A stretch of DNA of 64,000 nucleotides from Oncomelania hupensis (GCA_036898135.1 CM072523.1:40452876-40516875), one strand, 5' to 3'. Positions 11,004 to 23,125 are shown, counted from the first letter of the stretch. Notes: generated by a model from the letters alone, not told the origin. Numbers and translations: made by a program.

Positions 11004-12830
11004 CTATCCTATCCCATAACTCGGAGGTCGTAGGGGCACCACAGATGATCGTTTACCCAGCGTACTCTATCTTTCCCTGTCCTCAGACACCCTGATTGTT
11101 TCGCTCAGTGTCAAACCAGTCCATTCTCGAATGTTGTCCTCCCACCTCTTTTTCGCACTCCCTCTTCTTGTACCTCCTTGCACTGTGCCTTGCAGGATGG
11201 TCTTTGCAAGACCTGATGATCTGGTGACGTGGCCATACCATCGGAGTTTACGTTTTTTCACCACTGTGAGCAGGTCATCGTGTTGTCCAATGGCTTGTGT
11301 GATGGTCTGTCGGACTTCGATCGTCGATCGTTGGTGATGTGCTGGTAAATGCCCAGAAGTCTTCTGTAGCACCTCATCTCCATGCTTTGTATTCTTTGTT
11401 GGAGATCTGCATGCTGTGAGGGTCCACGTTTCGCAAGCACACAGGAAGATGGAGATGACAAGGGAGCGCAGCCCTACCTTGGAATGTAGACTGATGGTCC
11501 TGTCTTTCCAAGTTGGCTTCAACCTCGCCAGGGCAGCAGCTGCCCGTGCGATCCTGGAGATGACTTCCTGGGGGGACCCATTGTTTGATACAATGGCTCC
11601 TAAATATTTGAAGCTATGCACTGTGTTGAGGGATAGGCCTTGGACTTTGATGTCCGTGTTGATGCCACTTGTATTGTTGGTCATCACTTAGGTCTTTTCT
11701 GCACTCACATCGATTCCATAGGCTCTGGAGGTGGTGTCAAGCCTCTGTAACAGCTGTTCAAGTTCCTGTTCCTCTCCAGCCAATCCATCAATGTCATCCG
11801 CAAAACGGAGGCTGGAGATTGCCCTTCCCCCTATATGCTGACTGTGCCCTCGTGGTCTGCAAGGGCATCTGACACGATGCGCTCCAGGAAGATGTCGAAG
11901 AGTGCCGGAGAGAGCAGGCATCCCTGACGCACACCGACCGCGCCCCGAACCACTCTCCAACGGCGCCGCCGTGGAGGACCGCACCGGCAGCCCCGTCATA
12001 CAGGCCTCCGATGACTTCAACAACTTCAGGGCTGATGTTGTACACTCTCATGGTTGCCCACAGAGCTGCATGCCAGACTCTGTCAAACGCCCCCCCCCCC
12101 CCCCCCATCCCCCCCGAAGTCCACGAACACATGACATAGATGCTGTTGGTGCTGTAGGTATTTCTCGCAGATTATTCTGAGGTTGAAAATCTGTTCAGTA
12201 GTACTTCGCCCTGCCCCTGAATCCTGCCTGCTCTTCAGCCACGACTTGCTCAGCTTGGGGCCCCCACCTGTTGAGCACTATCTCCAGGAGGACCTTGCTG
12301 GGATGGCTGACGAGGCCGATGGTGCGGCAATCTCCACACTCCCGAAGGTCACCTTCCTTGGGAAGAGCGATGACAAGCAACTTATAGGTCCATGGCGCAG
12401 GCCACTCCCCACCCCGCCAGATCCCGCTACAGACAATGGCGAGTGCGTCGACCACCGCCTTCCCCCCGCCCGAAGCAGTTCCGCGGGTATGCCGTCCACC
12501 CCCGCTGCCCCCCCCCCTCCCATTCCCAGCGACCGCACCGCTGCCCCAACCTCCCCTCGGAGAACCGGGAGAACCTCTTCTTCCTCCCTGCTCTCAGGAC
12601 ATGCTAGAACGGATGGGTCCCCGTCTGGCCTGTGGCTGCAAAGGCCAGAGCAGTACTCTGTCCATCTGTCCAAGACTTCTTGTTCTTCTGTAAGGCATAT
12701 GCCAGACTTGCTTTGGAGACCTTGGGCTGTTTAACACTTGTCAGCCGCTTCACAGTCTGGTAGGCCTTCTTGCTGTTGTTCTTGTTCAGACTGTTCTCTA
12801 TTTCCTTGCATTGATCTTCCATCCATAATA
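11004..12830 (-). mobile_element. 5'-truncated RTE-like retrotransposon (linker, RT and C-terminal region)
   Basis: Read on the minus strand it covers the endonuclease-RT linker (IENSLNKNNSKKAYQTVKRL), RT segments including AFDRVWHAALWA and RFADDIDGLAGEEQELEQL (FADD catalytic box), and the C-terminus [18 protein letters not shown]. It ends in the GGATA-type tail. Several frameshifts, a C homopolymer (about 12,089-12,106) and higher GC in the 11.9-12.6 kb part show it is dead. (TAA)n arrays abut both ends. Confidence 0.85.
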
Positions 12831-12832
12831 TC

Positions 12833-12833
<1 letters not shown>

Positions 12834-12901
<68 letters not shown>

Positions 12902-12909
12902 TATAAAAT

Positions 12910-12980
<71 letters not shown>

Positions 12981-12999
12981 TACTACTACTAATAATAAT
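12834..12999. repeat. (TAA)n and (CTA)n microsatellite
   Basis: About 65 bp of TAA followed by about 85 bp of CTA repeats. Confidence 0.95.
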
Positions 13000-13311
13000 G
13001 GATTCTATACGCGCCTTATTCCTAAACCGGACTGAAAACGCGGCGATCTATAATCAATATACACGCTTCTTCTTGTAAACACCGAGTCAGGATTAACAGC
13101 TCGATCGTTCGATCAGTGCTAGTGTTAAGGGGGGTGGGAGAATGAACCTAGTGCGTGCTGGGTGTATATGTGTGTTACATCGTCAAAGTTCCTAGTGTCT
13201 TATTTGAGCTGGGAGCGACTGGGAGCATTCTGATTGGTCGACGCATTACAAAATTCGACGCATGCGAACAGTGCTATCGTAGTCTAGTAAGGATTAGGGT
13301 TAGGATTAGAG
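13000..13311. other. non-coding stretch with no recognised feature
   Basis: No exon or repeat family recognised. Ends in the telomere-like repeat at the left boundary of the duplicated block. Confidence 0.5.
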
Positions 13312-13337
13312 TTAGGGTTTAGGGTTAGGGTTACGAC
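13291..13337 (+). repeat. interstitial telomere-like repeat
   Basis: Degenerate TTAGGG units (GGATTAGGGTTAGGATTAGA and onward). The second copy of the block begins inside the same array at 46,889, directly after the N gap. Confidence 0.7.
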
Positions 13338-16300
13338 GCCTAAGAACATCGTGAAGGCGCCAGGCTAAAGTAAGACACCCGGAACAGTTGAGGAAGGGGC
13401 ATTTAGAAAGGCTTCGCGCGATCACGGCCTGTTTTGCCCTACACTACGACGCAATCAACTACTACTCCAATATTCAATAATAATCGTTTTTGCCCAAGAC
13501 ACGCTACATGATGACACTATCCACTAATTCCATACCGGATCGGTCGTCGCCCGGCTCAAGGACCGCGCCTTCCGTTGGCCACCAGGACGGAGGTGTTAGG
13601 TATGCTCCGCACGAGAAACAACATCGTCATAGAAACCTGGAATGTCAGGACCCTAACTGCGGAAGGAAAATTAGAAGAACTGGCCCACGAGATGGAACGT
13701 TCTAGGCATCAGCGAACTGCGCTGGAAAGGACTAGGTGAAACAACGACCGACAAAGGCCACAAGCTCTATTTCAGCGGTAGAGATGACAGGCACGAACAC
13801 GGCGTTGGATTCTTGGTCCACAAGAACATTCTAGCCACTGTCATGGGTTGCCGCCCAGTCTCCAGTAGACTCATTACCATCCGCCTGAGAGCAGCCCCTT
13901 TCAACATCACCACCATACAGGCCTATGCCCCAACATCAGACTATGACGACAGCGAAGTGGAGGATTTTTATGAAAATCTACAGGCGGTCCTTGACCAAGT
14001 GCCGAAGAAGGACATAGTCATAGTGCAAGGCGACTGGAATGCCAAGGTTGGCCAAGATGCGCACCACAACTGGGGAGACACATATGGACCCCACTGCAAC
14101 AACGAGACAAATGACAGGGGTCTGAGACTCTTGGAGTTTACCAGATACAACAATCTGGTACTGGCAAACACGCTTGGTCTCCACAAAAACTCCAGACGAT
14201 GGACATGGCACAGTCCCGGCGGGGAGCATCACACCAAATAGACTACATCATGGTCAAGAAACGCTTCAGATCAAGCATCAACATAGACAGGACACGCACT
14301 TTTCCAGGAGCAGACATCGGAAGTGACCACGATCTCGTGATGATATCTTTCCGGCTCCACTTGAAGAGAGTAAATACAGCAAAGTGCACTAGACTGAAGT
14401 TCGACCTAGACAAACTGCAAGACCCAGAGGTGGCAGAACTATTTCAGGCCACAATTTGAGGGAAATTTGCACCACTGCTCATTTTGGGGGCTGGTGAAGT
14501 AGATGTCAACACCATGACCACTACCTTCAACTCAGCTGTGACAGATGCCGCCACTGAGATCCTTGGCAAGCACCGACCAAAGAAAAAGCCGTGGATCACA
14601 CCTGAACTTTCGGATCTGTTTGATAAACGAAGAGAGATTAAAAAAAAAAAAGAAAAAAAAAAGAACACCTCACAGGGAGCTGATGTCTACCGAAAAATCA
14701 ACAATGACATCCGAAAAGGCATGCGCACAGCAAAGGAGAACTGGATAGAAGATCAATGCCAGGAAATAGAGAACAGTCTGAACAAGAACAACAGCAAGAA
14801 GGCCTACAAGACTGTGAAGCGGCTGACAAGTGTCAAACAGCCCAAAGTCTCCACGATCCAAAGCAAGTCTGGCATATGCCTTACAGAAGAACAAGAAGTC
14901 TTGGACAGATGGACAGAGTACTGCTCTGACCTTTACAACCATACACCAAATGGAGACCCATCAGTTCTAGCATGTCCCGAGAACAGAGAAGAAGAAGAAA
15001 TCCTCCCAATTCTCCGGGAAGAAGTTGAGGCAGCAGTGCAATCGCTAAAGAAAGGGAAGTCAGCGGGAGTGGACAACATACCCGCGGAACTGCTACAAGC
15101 AGAATGAGAAGCGATGATTGATGCCCTCACCATTATCTGTAACAAGATCTGGCAGAGTGGGGAGTGGCCTATACCATGGACCCAGTCACTTGTCATCACT
15201 CTTCCCAAAAAATGTAACCTTCAGGAGTGTAACAATTACCGCACCATCAGCCTCATCAGCCATCCCAGCAGGGTCCTCCTGAAAATAATACTCAACAGGT
15301 TGAAACCCCAAGCTGAACAAATCATAGCTAAAAAAACAAGCAGGATTCAGGGCAGGGCGAAGTACCACTGAACAGATTTTCAACCTCAGAATAATCTGTG
15401 AGAAATACCTACAGCACCAACAACATCTATATCATGTGTTCATAGACTTCAAGAAGGCGTTTGACCGAGTCTGGCATGCAGCTCTATGGGCAGCAATGAA
15501 AGTGTACAACATCAGCCCTAAAATTATTGAAGTCACCAAAAGCCTGTATTACAAGGCTACCAGTGCAGTCCTCCACAACAGCGCCATCGGGAACTGGTTT
15601 AGAACAACAATCGGTGTGCGTCAAGGATGCCTACTCTCTGCAACACTCTTCAACATCTTCTTAGAGCGCATCATGTCAGATGCTCTTGCAGATCATGAAG
15701 GCACAGTCAGGGGGTAGAGCAATCTCCAATCTTCGTTTTGCGGATGACATTGATGGATTGGCTGGAGAGGAACAAGAACTTGAACAGCTGGTACAGAGGC
15801 CTGACACCACCTCCAGAGCTTATGGAATGGAAATAAGTGCAGAGAAGACCAAAATGATGACCAACAGCAGCAATGGCATCAACGCGGACATCAAAGTCCA
15901 AGGCCAATCCATCAACACAGTGCATAGCTTCAAATATTTAGGAGCCATTGTATCAAACAATGGGTCCCGACAGGAAGTCCTCTCCAGGATCGCACAAACA
16001 ACTGCTGCCCTGACAAGGTTGAAGCCCATTTGGAAAGACAGGACCATCAGTCTACATTCCAAAGTAAGACTGCTGCGCTCCCTTGTCATCTCCATCTTCC
16101 TATATGCTTGCGAAGCATGGACCCTCACAGCAGATCTCCAACGAAGAATACAAAGCATGGAGATGAGGTGCTACAGAAGACTTCTGGGCATTTCCTATAC
16201 CCAACACATCACCAACGACGAAGTCCGACAGACCACCACACAAGCCATTGGACAACACGATGACCTGCTCACAGCAGTGAAGAAACTGAAACTCCGATGG

Positions 16301-16446
16301 TATGGCCACGTCACCAGATCATCAGGCCTTGCAAAGACTATTCTGCAAGGCACAGTGCAAGGAGGTAGAAGAAGAGGGAGACCGAAAAAGAGTTGGGAGG
16401 ACAACATTCGAGAATGGAGGGGTTTGACAGTGAGCGAAGCCATCAG
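13338..16446 (+). mobile_element. near-full-length RTE-like retrotransposon (endonuclease and RT), inactive
   Basis: Encodes an AP-endonuclease-like domain: NIVIETWNVRTL near 13,600, IVIVQGDWNAKVG near 14,010-14,045, and SDHDLVMISF near 14,320. A linker, then an RT domain with FIDFKKAFDRVWH, GVRQGCLLSATLF and RFADDIDGL (FADD box near 15,740) follow. Disruptions include a deletion and frameshift near 13,700, a frameshift near 14,220, stops near 14,458 and 15,105, and a shift in an A run near 15,335. The endonuclease resembles the BovB/RTE-derived 'craniofacial development protein 2-like' family. At 16,446 it is joined abruptly to a second partial copy. Confidence 0.85.
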
Positions 16447-17120
16447 GACCACCTTCAACTTAGTTGTGACAGATGCCGCCACGGAGATCCTTGGAAAGCA
16501 CAGGTCAAAGAAGAAGCTGTGGATCACACCTGAACCTTTGGACCTGTGTGATAGACGAAGAGAGATGAAAAGGAAAAAAAAAACACTTCACAGGGAGCTG
16601 ATGCCTAACTAAAAATCAACAATGAAATCCGAAAAGGCATGCGCACAGCAAAGGAGAACTGGATAGAAGATCAATGCCAAATAGAGAACAGTCTGAACAA
16701 GAACAACAGCAAGAAGGCTTACCAGACTGTGAAGCGGCTGAAAAGTGTTAAACAGCCCAAGGTCTCCACGATCCAAAGCAAGTCTGGCATATGCCTAGTT
16801 ACAGGTTCGCGCAGAAGAACAAGAAGTCTTGGACAGATGGACAGAGTACTGCTCTGACCTTTACAACCATAAACCAAACGGAGACCCATCAGTTCTAGCA
16901 TGTCCAGAGAACAGAGAAGAAGAAGAAAATCCTCCCAATTCTCCCAGAAGAAGTTGAGGCAGCAGTGCAATCGTTGAAGGAGGGGAAGTCAGCGGGGGGG
17001 GGGGGGGGGGGGGTGGACAACTGTTATACCCGTGGAACTGCTTCAAGCAGGAGGAGAAGCGATGATCGACGCACTCACCATTATCTGTAACAAGATCTGG
17101 CAGAGTGGGGAGTGGCCTAC
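16447..17120 (+). mobile_element. second partial RTE-like copy fused to the first
   Basis: The reading frame runs from the C-terminal SEAIRT of the first copy directly into TFNLVVTDAATEILGKH, which belongs to the endonuclease-RT linker of the family. The fragment continues through the linker and the start of RT, then stops at GGAGTGGCCTAC before an A/T-rich region. It contains a G homopolymer of about 20 at 16,994-17,013, which is much shorter in the other copy of the block. Confidence 0.8.
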
Positions 17121-18023
17121 TTTTTTAATTTTTTTTATTTTTATATATTTAAAAATAATTATGGAAACGCACACAAAAAAAGCTGGCAAACTTACTTTCG
17201 TACATCAATTTTTGAGTACAAGGAAATATCTGGAGTAACAGTTATTGCGTCATACTCAGATGACGTACGCACACTTTTGCGTCATTCGAACGCAACCAGT
17301 TTCAATCAATGGGAGTGGGAAAAAAAAAAGAAGCACGAGATCTGTTCATTTTGAATACATGTACGACAAAACTATATGGCAGATATTGCTAGATTTGTTT
17401 AGTGAAACACATATTTGAGGTAAGTCAGTGTGTCTTAAAATAAATCAGACCTCAGTAATATTATCAGAAAAAATATCTGGAGAACTTTTGATCGATGAGG
17501 CAGAGATATTCGCAGGCTCAGAAGCCTCAATCAACTTTCGTCTTTGTAACTTTTACTATCAAGTATCATTACTACCTATGTAGGCTTAGTTAAACCAAAG
17601 AGCTTATTACGGAAAGAGAGGGAACTTCCATTATGTCATACAAAAATGCGAGATGCTCTCACGGATTATTTCCCTTTGCTCGGGCTGGCTATATTTCATC
17701 ATCTTCTATATGAATGATCTGTGCGTGGTAACTTATTGAGCCTATGCCATTGCAAAAGAACATTTTTATGGCAACGTTTGCAAAAACCAAACTTTTAACC
17801 ATCATTATTATTAACATTCCGCTACTGCTGTCTTTTTTTTTTTTGTTTGTTTATGTTTACTTATTGACATTTATTAGGTGCTTTTATGCTGCTTATGTGT
17901 GTATGTCATAGGTTCGTTTTGTGCCCCGGAATTTATTATTTTTTAATCAACGACAGATATTTTAACATTAAAATATGCATGCCAGACTGTTTCATTTATC
18001 CTAAACTGTGTAAATCCATAATC

Positions 18024-18024
<1 letters not shown>
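17121..18024. other. A/T-rich non-coding stretch
   Basis: No exon, RNA gene or recognised repeat family seen. Confidence 0.5.

Positions 18025-18102
<78 letters not shown>
18025..18102. repeat. (GA)n microsatellite
   Basis: Long dinucleotide array, shorter in the second block copy (51,565-51,634). Confidence 0.95.
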
Positions 18103-18104
<2 letters not shown>

Positions 18105-18764
18105 CTGTCATTCAATCAATTCATCACAATAAAGCACAATAACAAAATGTTTCACTAATAGTGTGAATTTAAATTATATCAGGTGTCCCCCTACCCCTCC
18201 CAACCCTCTCACCCCCCACATCACTGGCTTAATAACATCAGTCACTTCATGGAAAATAATTAATTAATCAGACAGAACAATCAGAACCTAGACTACAACA
18301 TTCCACGCAATATAGATCTAATGCGCAGAAATTCACAGATCAGAACAAGGACTGAGTTTCTACATTTCATTTTTTCCCGTTTACACTCAAACGAAAAGGG
18401 ATTACAACAGATCAATGACCATTTTTGTGCCTAGGTAAGGGGTTATCTTGCACAGTATGTGATCTTAGACTTAGTCTAATTTAACTTGTTAACATAAGCA
18501 GTTTGACGAAGCCAAACTGCCAATCTGACATCTACTTTTGAAATATAAGCACAAATATAGTCAAACAACCTAGCAATAACGTAAACAGTGAGCGACCTGT
18601 TGAACGTAAACTGTCAGCAAGCAAACTGTTTTGGATTTAGCACATAGGTATAACATGAATCATTCAAGCCGCTCTCCGAGTGTTTTAACACTAACAGCAC
18701 TGCAGCGGTCTTAGTTTAGACCTACATAAACACAAAAAAATGAAGTTTTTCAATTGCAATTTAC
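18103..18764. other. non-coding stretch downstream (minus sense) of the THAP exon
   Basis: Would be intronic to the THAP exon if that gene is real. No further exon was found here. Confidence 0.4.
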
Positions 18765-18904
18765 CTTTCTTTGTCTCTTGGAAATTTGAAAAAGGACTTG
18801 CCAACACAACTTTTCTTGTATCTGGCATTACGGCAATTGATGGCTGTGCAAAAGTCACCGCCCTGTTCCACTCGGTCGCCTTTTGACTTTCTGCCACGAG
18901 CCAT
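18765..18904 (-). CDS. THAP-type zinc-finger exon (first exon, partial gene)
   Basis: Opens with ATG and reads MARGRKSKGDRVEQGGDFC, then the start of a THAP domain: CTAINC with downstream KKSCVGKSFFKFPRDKE. It ends at a good donor (AAAG|GTAAAT) in phase 2 after 46 codons. THAP domains bind DNA through a C2CH zinc site; only the first cysteines are encoded here, so the remainder must lie in further exons. I found no convincing next exon in the window. It could be an orphan exon of a transposon-derived (P-element-type) THAP gene. The exon is intact and identical in protein in the second block copy (52,298-52,437). Confidence 0.6.
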
Positions 18905-19263
18905 TTTCAGCATGCTGACAAGGGCGCATAACTCGTACCTTTCGTCTCGCGGTTCTGTACCAAATTCCCCCTCTTTCTATCTCTTTGGTTAAACCCAACT
19001 TGAACCGTAAAAAAAATCTCGTTGACAAATTGTTTTGAAGGATATACTTAATGAATAATTATGATTAATAATTGATTGTCTTGAGCCAGCTAGACCTGAT
19101 CGACTCCACAATCTCCCCTCAGCCTCAGGCATCAAGTCCAAGGTTCGCCTTTTTGTTGACGACACAACGTGCAGTAAGACCATTGAGACCCAAAAAGATT
19201 AGCAAGTGCTGCAATAAGATCTGGATCGCCTTGCTATCTGGGAAAATTAATGTAGTTCCAACC

Positions 19264-19457
19264 TAAAAAAGGAGGATGGTTGGGCGTGGGGTTAGCACCC
19301 CCACCTCGTAAAAAATACTATGCTACAGAAACGTCGGCAACAGAAGAAAGAGAAAACTTTGTCCTGGGTTGCACAGGACAGAGGACTCTGGAGAGCTGTT
19401 GTTGACGGCCCATGCCCTGACAGGGGTGACGGGCAGTAGTACTAAGTAAGTAAGTTA
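19264..19457 (+). mobile_element. retroelement fragment nested in the LINE, 12-bp TSD
   Basis: Flanked by the direct repeat GTAGTTCCAACC at 19,252-19,263 and 19,458-19,469. One frame reads TLSWVAQDRGLWRAVVDGP, like the extreme C-terminus of a non-LTR polyprotein. The 3' end is a TAAG tandem tail. It is a 5'-truncated insertion of a third retroelement family. Confidence 0.75.
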
Positions 19458-20029
19458 GTAGTTCCAACCACAGAAGTGCTCTGAGCTGAATGTCACCCTC
19501 AAGAGACAAAAACTTGTCCCATCAAATGAGCTACATGGACACACACTAGAAAACGTCAGTGTGACCAGGTACCTCGGCATCAATATCCAGGACGACATGA
19601 AGTGGGGCAGTCATGTGACTTCCATCACAAACAAAACCAATAAGACACTAGGCTTCCTTCGTAAAACCTCAAGATTGGAACCAAGAAGACAAAGAAAACC
19701 GGCCCTTGTTCGCCCAAATGTTGAGTATGCAGCGACAGTGTCGGACACCTACGTACACCACCAGTGAGACCCAAGCTATCGAGAAGGTGCCAAGCAGAGC
19801 AGCAAGATGGGTTTCAAACCGCCATCGTCAAACATCCTGCGTTGACTCCATCGACTGGCCATCACCACAGCAACGATTTGAAGGAAGAAAGCGCGCTTGG
19901 AGATGATGTTCAAATACCACCATGGCCTCATCTCCATCAACTCCAACTACCTGCAAAACCATAAAGCAGCAGAAAGAGCTCCCGGAAAAAAAACAACTCC
20001 TGCAGCTATGACATCCCACACTGCAGAAC

Positions 20030-20031
<2 letters not shown>

Positions 20032-20105
<74 letters not shown>

Positions 20106-20106
20106 T

Positions 20107-20162
<56 letters not shown>

Positions 20163-20183
20163 TAGATAGATAGATAGATAGAT
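20032..20183. repeat. (TA)n and (GATA)n microsatellite
   Basis: Long TA array with a short GATA run at its right end; longer TA array in the second block copy. Confidence 0.95.
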
Positions 20184-20508
20184 GTCCTTATTCGCTAGGA
20201 CAATACCAGACTGGAACCAACTGCCTGAGGAAGTTGTGACGGTCGAGTCTCTGGACACATTCAAGTCCAGATTGACCTCTCAACTGTAACACCAACATCC
20301 ACCTCCTACTCCCCACCCCCATTCCTCCAACACTGCCATCACCCATCTTCCCACTGTTTCCTTCTGTTTTTATTGCCTCCACCACTTCGAGTACACAATT
20401 ATTTAACATAGCCCGATCTCGACACAAGCGCTCCATCTTAAGCGCCCAATAGCGACAGAACCATCAACAAAGAAGAAGAAAAAGAATACTACAAATTAAT
20501 CACACAAA

Positions 20509-21072
20509 ACCCCCGTTGGGGTGCCGGGGGTTTTCAGTATAAATAGTATCCCCACTTTCTGGAAATTTAGTGCTTTAAAATTCCCACTGTCGCTGTCTTT
20601 CTCATTTGCTCTTTCTCATTCCTGCTCTGTTCTATCAATCTGCTATACTATCGTCTTCTTCGCTAGCCCAGTCTCCCAGTTTCTTGAAAACTCTTCCGGG
20701 ACAAGACTCCTTATTTGTGTATGAGGTCTGTTGGATCAGCTTGGGAATATTGGACGCTTTCTGCCAGGTGGTCACTAGGGCTTACTATGATGTTATTATT
20801 TAGCATTGTAGGCATTTTATATGTATGTGTTTTGTTGATAATTTATAATGATGTTTGTATTCTATTTTGGTTTTGTAAACGGGGGTTCGATAAGTTGGGG
20901 TGAAGCCTCAGCCGTCCCCTGCGTGGGATGTCTTTATTGTAAAGTGACTGGCTGGTGGAGAGCTTTCGGTTTTACCACTAGGGTTGTTTCAGCAGATCTT
21001 TTATGCGGATCGGGGGTTGTCCGGTCCTGATTTGGCTCGGAAGAGTCCGCTGGACCTAAAGCAATAATAATG
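20509..21072 (+). mobile_element. non-coding element with 12-bp target duplication
   Basis: Flanked by the direct repeat TAATCACACAAA at 20,497-20,508 and 21,073-21,084. The 564-bp body starts with a GC hairpin (ACCCCCGTTGGGGTGCCGGG), has a TATAAATA box about 30 bp in, and ends with AATAATAATG. Fragments occur at 383-655 and, in reverse, at about 38,530-38,590. The long TSD and tail suggest LINE-machinery mobilisation. I see no protein. Confidence 0.75.
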
Positions 21073-21084
21073 TAATCACACAAA

Positions 21085-21153
21085 GGGGATACTAAATAAG
21101 CCGAAAGGCTTTAAGGATCAGAAAATCCAGTCCTACTACTACTACTACTACTA

Positions 21154-21198
<45 letters not shown>

Positions 21199-21827
21199 TG
21201 ATATATAGGTAGTAGTGATAGTTACAAAGACGAAAGAATTAGAGACTTCCGAGCTGGGGGTGAGGGAGGTGGGTGGGTGAGGGGGTGAGGGAGGAGAGGG
21301 AAATAGAATTTAAAAAAATTATGAAAGTTTTATTTTATTCTGGAAAAAAACAACAACACACACGCACGCAAACACACACACACACACACACACACGTGTA
21401 GAAACGACGTTGTGATGACTTTCATGAAACTCTACATACGTTACTTTGACATTTTTACAAATTTGTCGATTTTTTTAAGCTATCCCTAACCTTAACCATA
21501 ACCCTTAACCTAACCCTAAGCCTAACACAGCCCTAACCCTAATGGAACACTGTTTTGACGTCAAAATAACGGGGTCCGTCAAAAGAAAGTACGTAGAGGT
21601 TCAAGTGTATGTCAGAATAACGGCGTTTCTACCTAGGCACACACACACACACATATCCACACACACAAAATCACCGTGATACCAGCAGGCTATCCCAATG
21701 TTTTTGCTATCCTATAGACTGTTCAGTCAGTTTTAAAGGCAGGTCTATATAGATTTGAAAGATATATGCCTTCTAATTTAACAGAGCGCGGAAAAAAAAT
21801 TACTACTGACATCGGTAGTTGCATTAT
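21085..21827. other. non-coding stretch with CTA and CA repeats and C-strand telomere-like repeat
   Basis: (CTA)n at 21,131-21,198, CA-rich runs near 21,360-21,395 and 21,640-21,670, and a degenerate CCCTAA array at 21,484-21,541. No gene seen. Confidence 0.6.
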
Positions 21828-21961
21828 AATTTTTGACTTGCATGAGTAGCAGTGTGTCTATGTATTCACTCCTAACCCCCCACCACCACACCTACACACA
21901 CACACTCCGCTCACCCTCCCAAATAAAAAAGAAAATAAAAGAAGAAAAAAAGAAGAAACAC

Positions 21962-21997
<36 letters not shown>

Positions 21998-23125
21998 AAC
22001 AACAACAGCAGATTTGTGCAAATCTGTGCGAGATAGTCCAAAAATGATACTAATTTTTGGTTGTTGTTTTGATCGGTCCGTCCTTCCGTCTGTCTTTCCG
22101 TCCGTCTGTGCAAAACTTGCAAGTGGCTTAATATTTAGGAACTTATCTCAACTATCACAACAAAACTTGGTAACCTGGAGACCTCAAGTATGATTAGTGA
22201 ATGAATTACTTCATTTCAAGGTCAAGGTCAAATGGTCAATAAATGTTAGTCAGAAAATGACTTTTTTTTTTCCTCCCACAAAAATGAACCTTTTTCCTAA
22301 GTCATTAATATTGAGCTTACTTTGAGGCATGATAGATATCAATGAGGCACAGAGTGCTGATGCTAATTTATGTACATAGTTGTAAATAGTCTGTACCTTT
22401 ACTGTTCCGTCTTTGGTGTATTGTAGCAAAAGTGATGTTTTATCGAGTGCATGTATTTATATGTAATGACTATGTAAAGCGTGGCGAGTCTGGTCATAGG
22501 CTGGAGTACCCGCTATATAAAAATCCGTTATTATTATTATTATTTATGTAAATTTGATCAACCTCGCTCCAAGGTCAAGGTCATTGGAGCTGTCCAAAGT
22601 CGGTTCGTGTAGTTACTTTGACCCTAAACAATGAGAAGTCCAAACGTTGCATTTAGAGATAATAGATTTATCTTTTATATGTGTTCCGTTTTTGCATTGA
22701 TCATGAAGGTCGAGTCATTTTAGGCCTTACAAAAACATTTTAAAAATGTCATCGTACAGGTGGAATGGCTGTATATTTAACCCATAGTATGCCACACAGC
22801 ATTGGGTTATTTGATCATACATGAGCATCAGAGGACACATGAAGGTCAAGGTCATCCCAAGGTCAATATTACTGAAGGTCAAGGTCATCCCAAAGGCACT
22901 GTTTTTCTGGCATAATACAACTTACTGTAGTTTATTTGATGAATGTCCATTTGGAGACAGAAGTCAAGGTCATCTCAAGGTCAAGATCCCCATAAAATCA
23001 AATTCAGTATTTGCATTTTAACGCCACAGTTTCGTTTGAGCTTTTCTGGGCGCTCATTTTCATGTTAAATATTGCCAGTTCTATAAGGGGCATGTGAATC
23101 ATATAGGCTTTGCCCTTCTATTTGT
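21828..23125 (+). repeat. dispersed repeat rich in AGGTCA half-sites (copy upstream of Kv)
   Basis: Homologous to 28,050-28,890 over several blocks (GCTGTCCAAAGTCGGTTC, CCATTTGGAGACAGAAGTCA, and an end at GACTTTGCCCTTCTA or GCTTTGCCCTTCTA). Contains several AAGGTCAAGGTCA motifs, for example near 22,218, 22,570, 22,842, 22,875 and 22,962. A CAA microsatellite (21,965-22,011) and a SINE-like insertion (22,375-22,541) interrupt it. No coding potential. It ends about 100 bp before the Kv start codon. Confidence 0.75.
22375..22541 (+). mobile_element. SINE-like insertion with 9-bp TSD
   Basis: Absent from the homologous repeat at 28 kb. Flanked by ATTTATGTA at 22,366-22,374 and 22,542-22,550. The 3' end is CCGCTATATAAAAATCCG with a TTA tail, similar to SINE/L2 tails elsewhere in the window. 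Confidence 0.65.

Larger units (their letters stand above)
19075..20480 (+). mobile_element. decayed CR1/Jockey-like LINE, 3' end of ORF2
   Basis: Broken frames encode RT C-terminal motifs: SKVRLFVDDTT (catalytic box as VDD) near 19,140, VTRYLGINIQDDMKWGSHV near 19,560-19,620, and RAARWVSNRHRQTS near 19,800. After a (TA)n expansion, [20 protein letters not shown] ends in a stop near 20,288. It differs clearly from the RTE-like elements. It is interrupted by an inserted fragment at 19,264-19,457 with its own target duplication and by the TA microsatellite. Confidence 0.75.
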
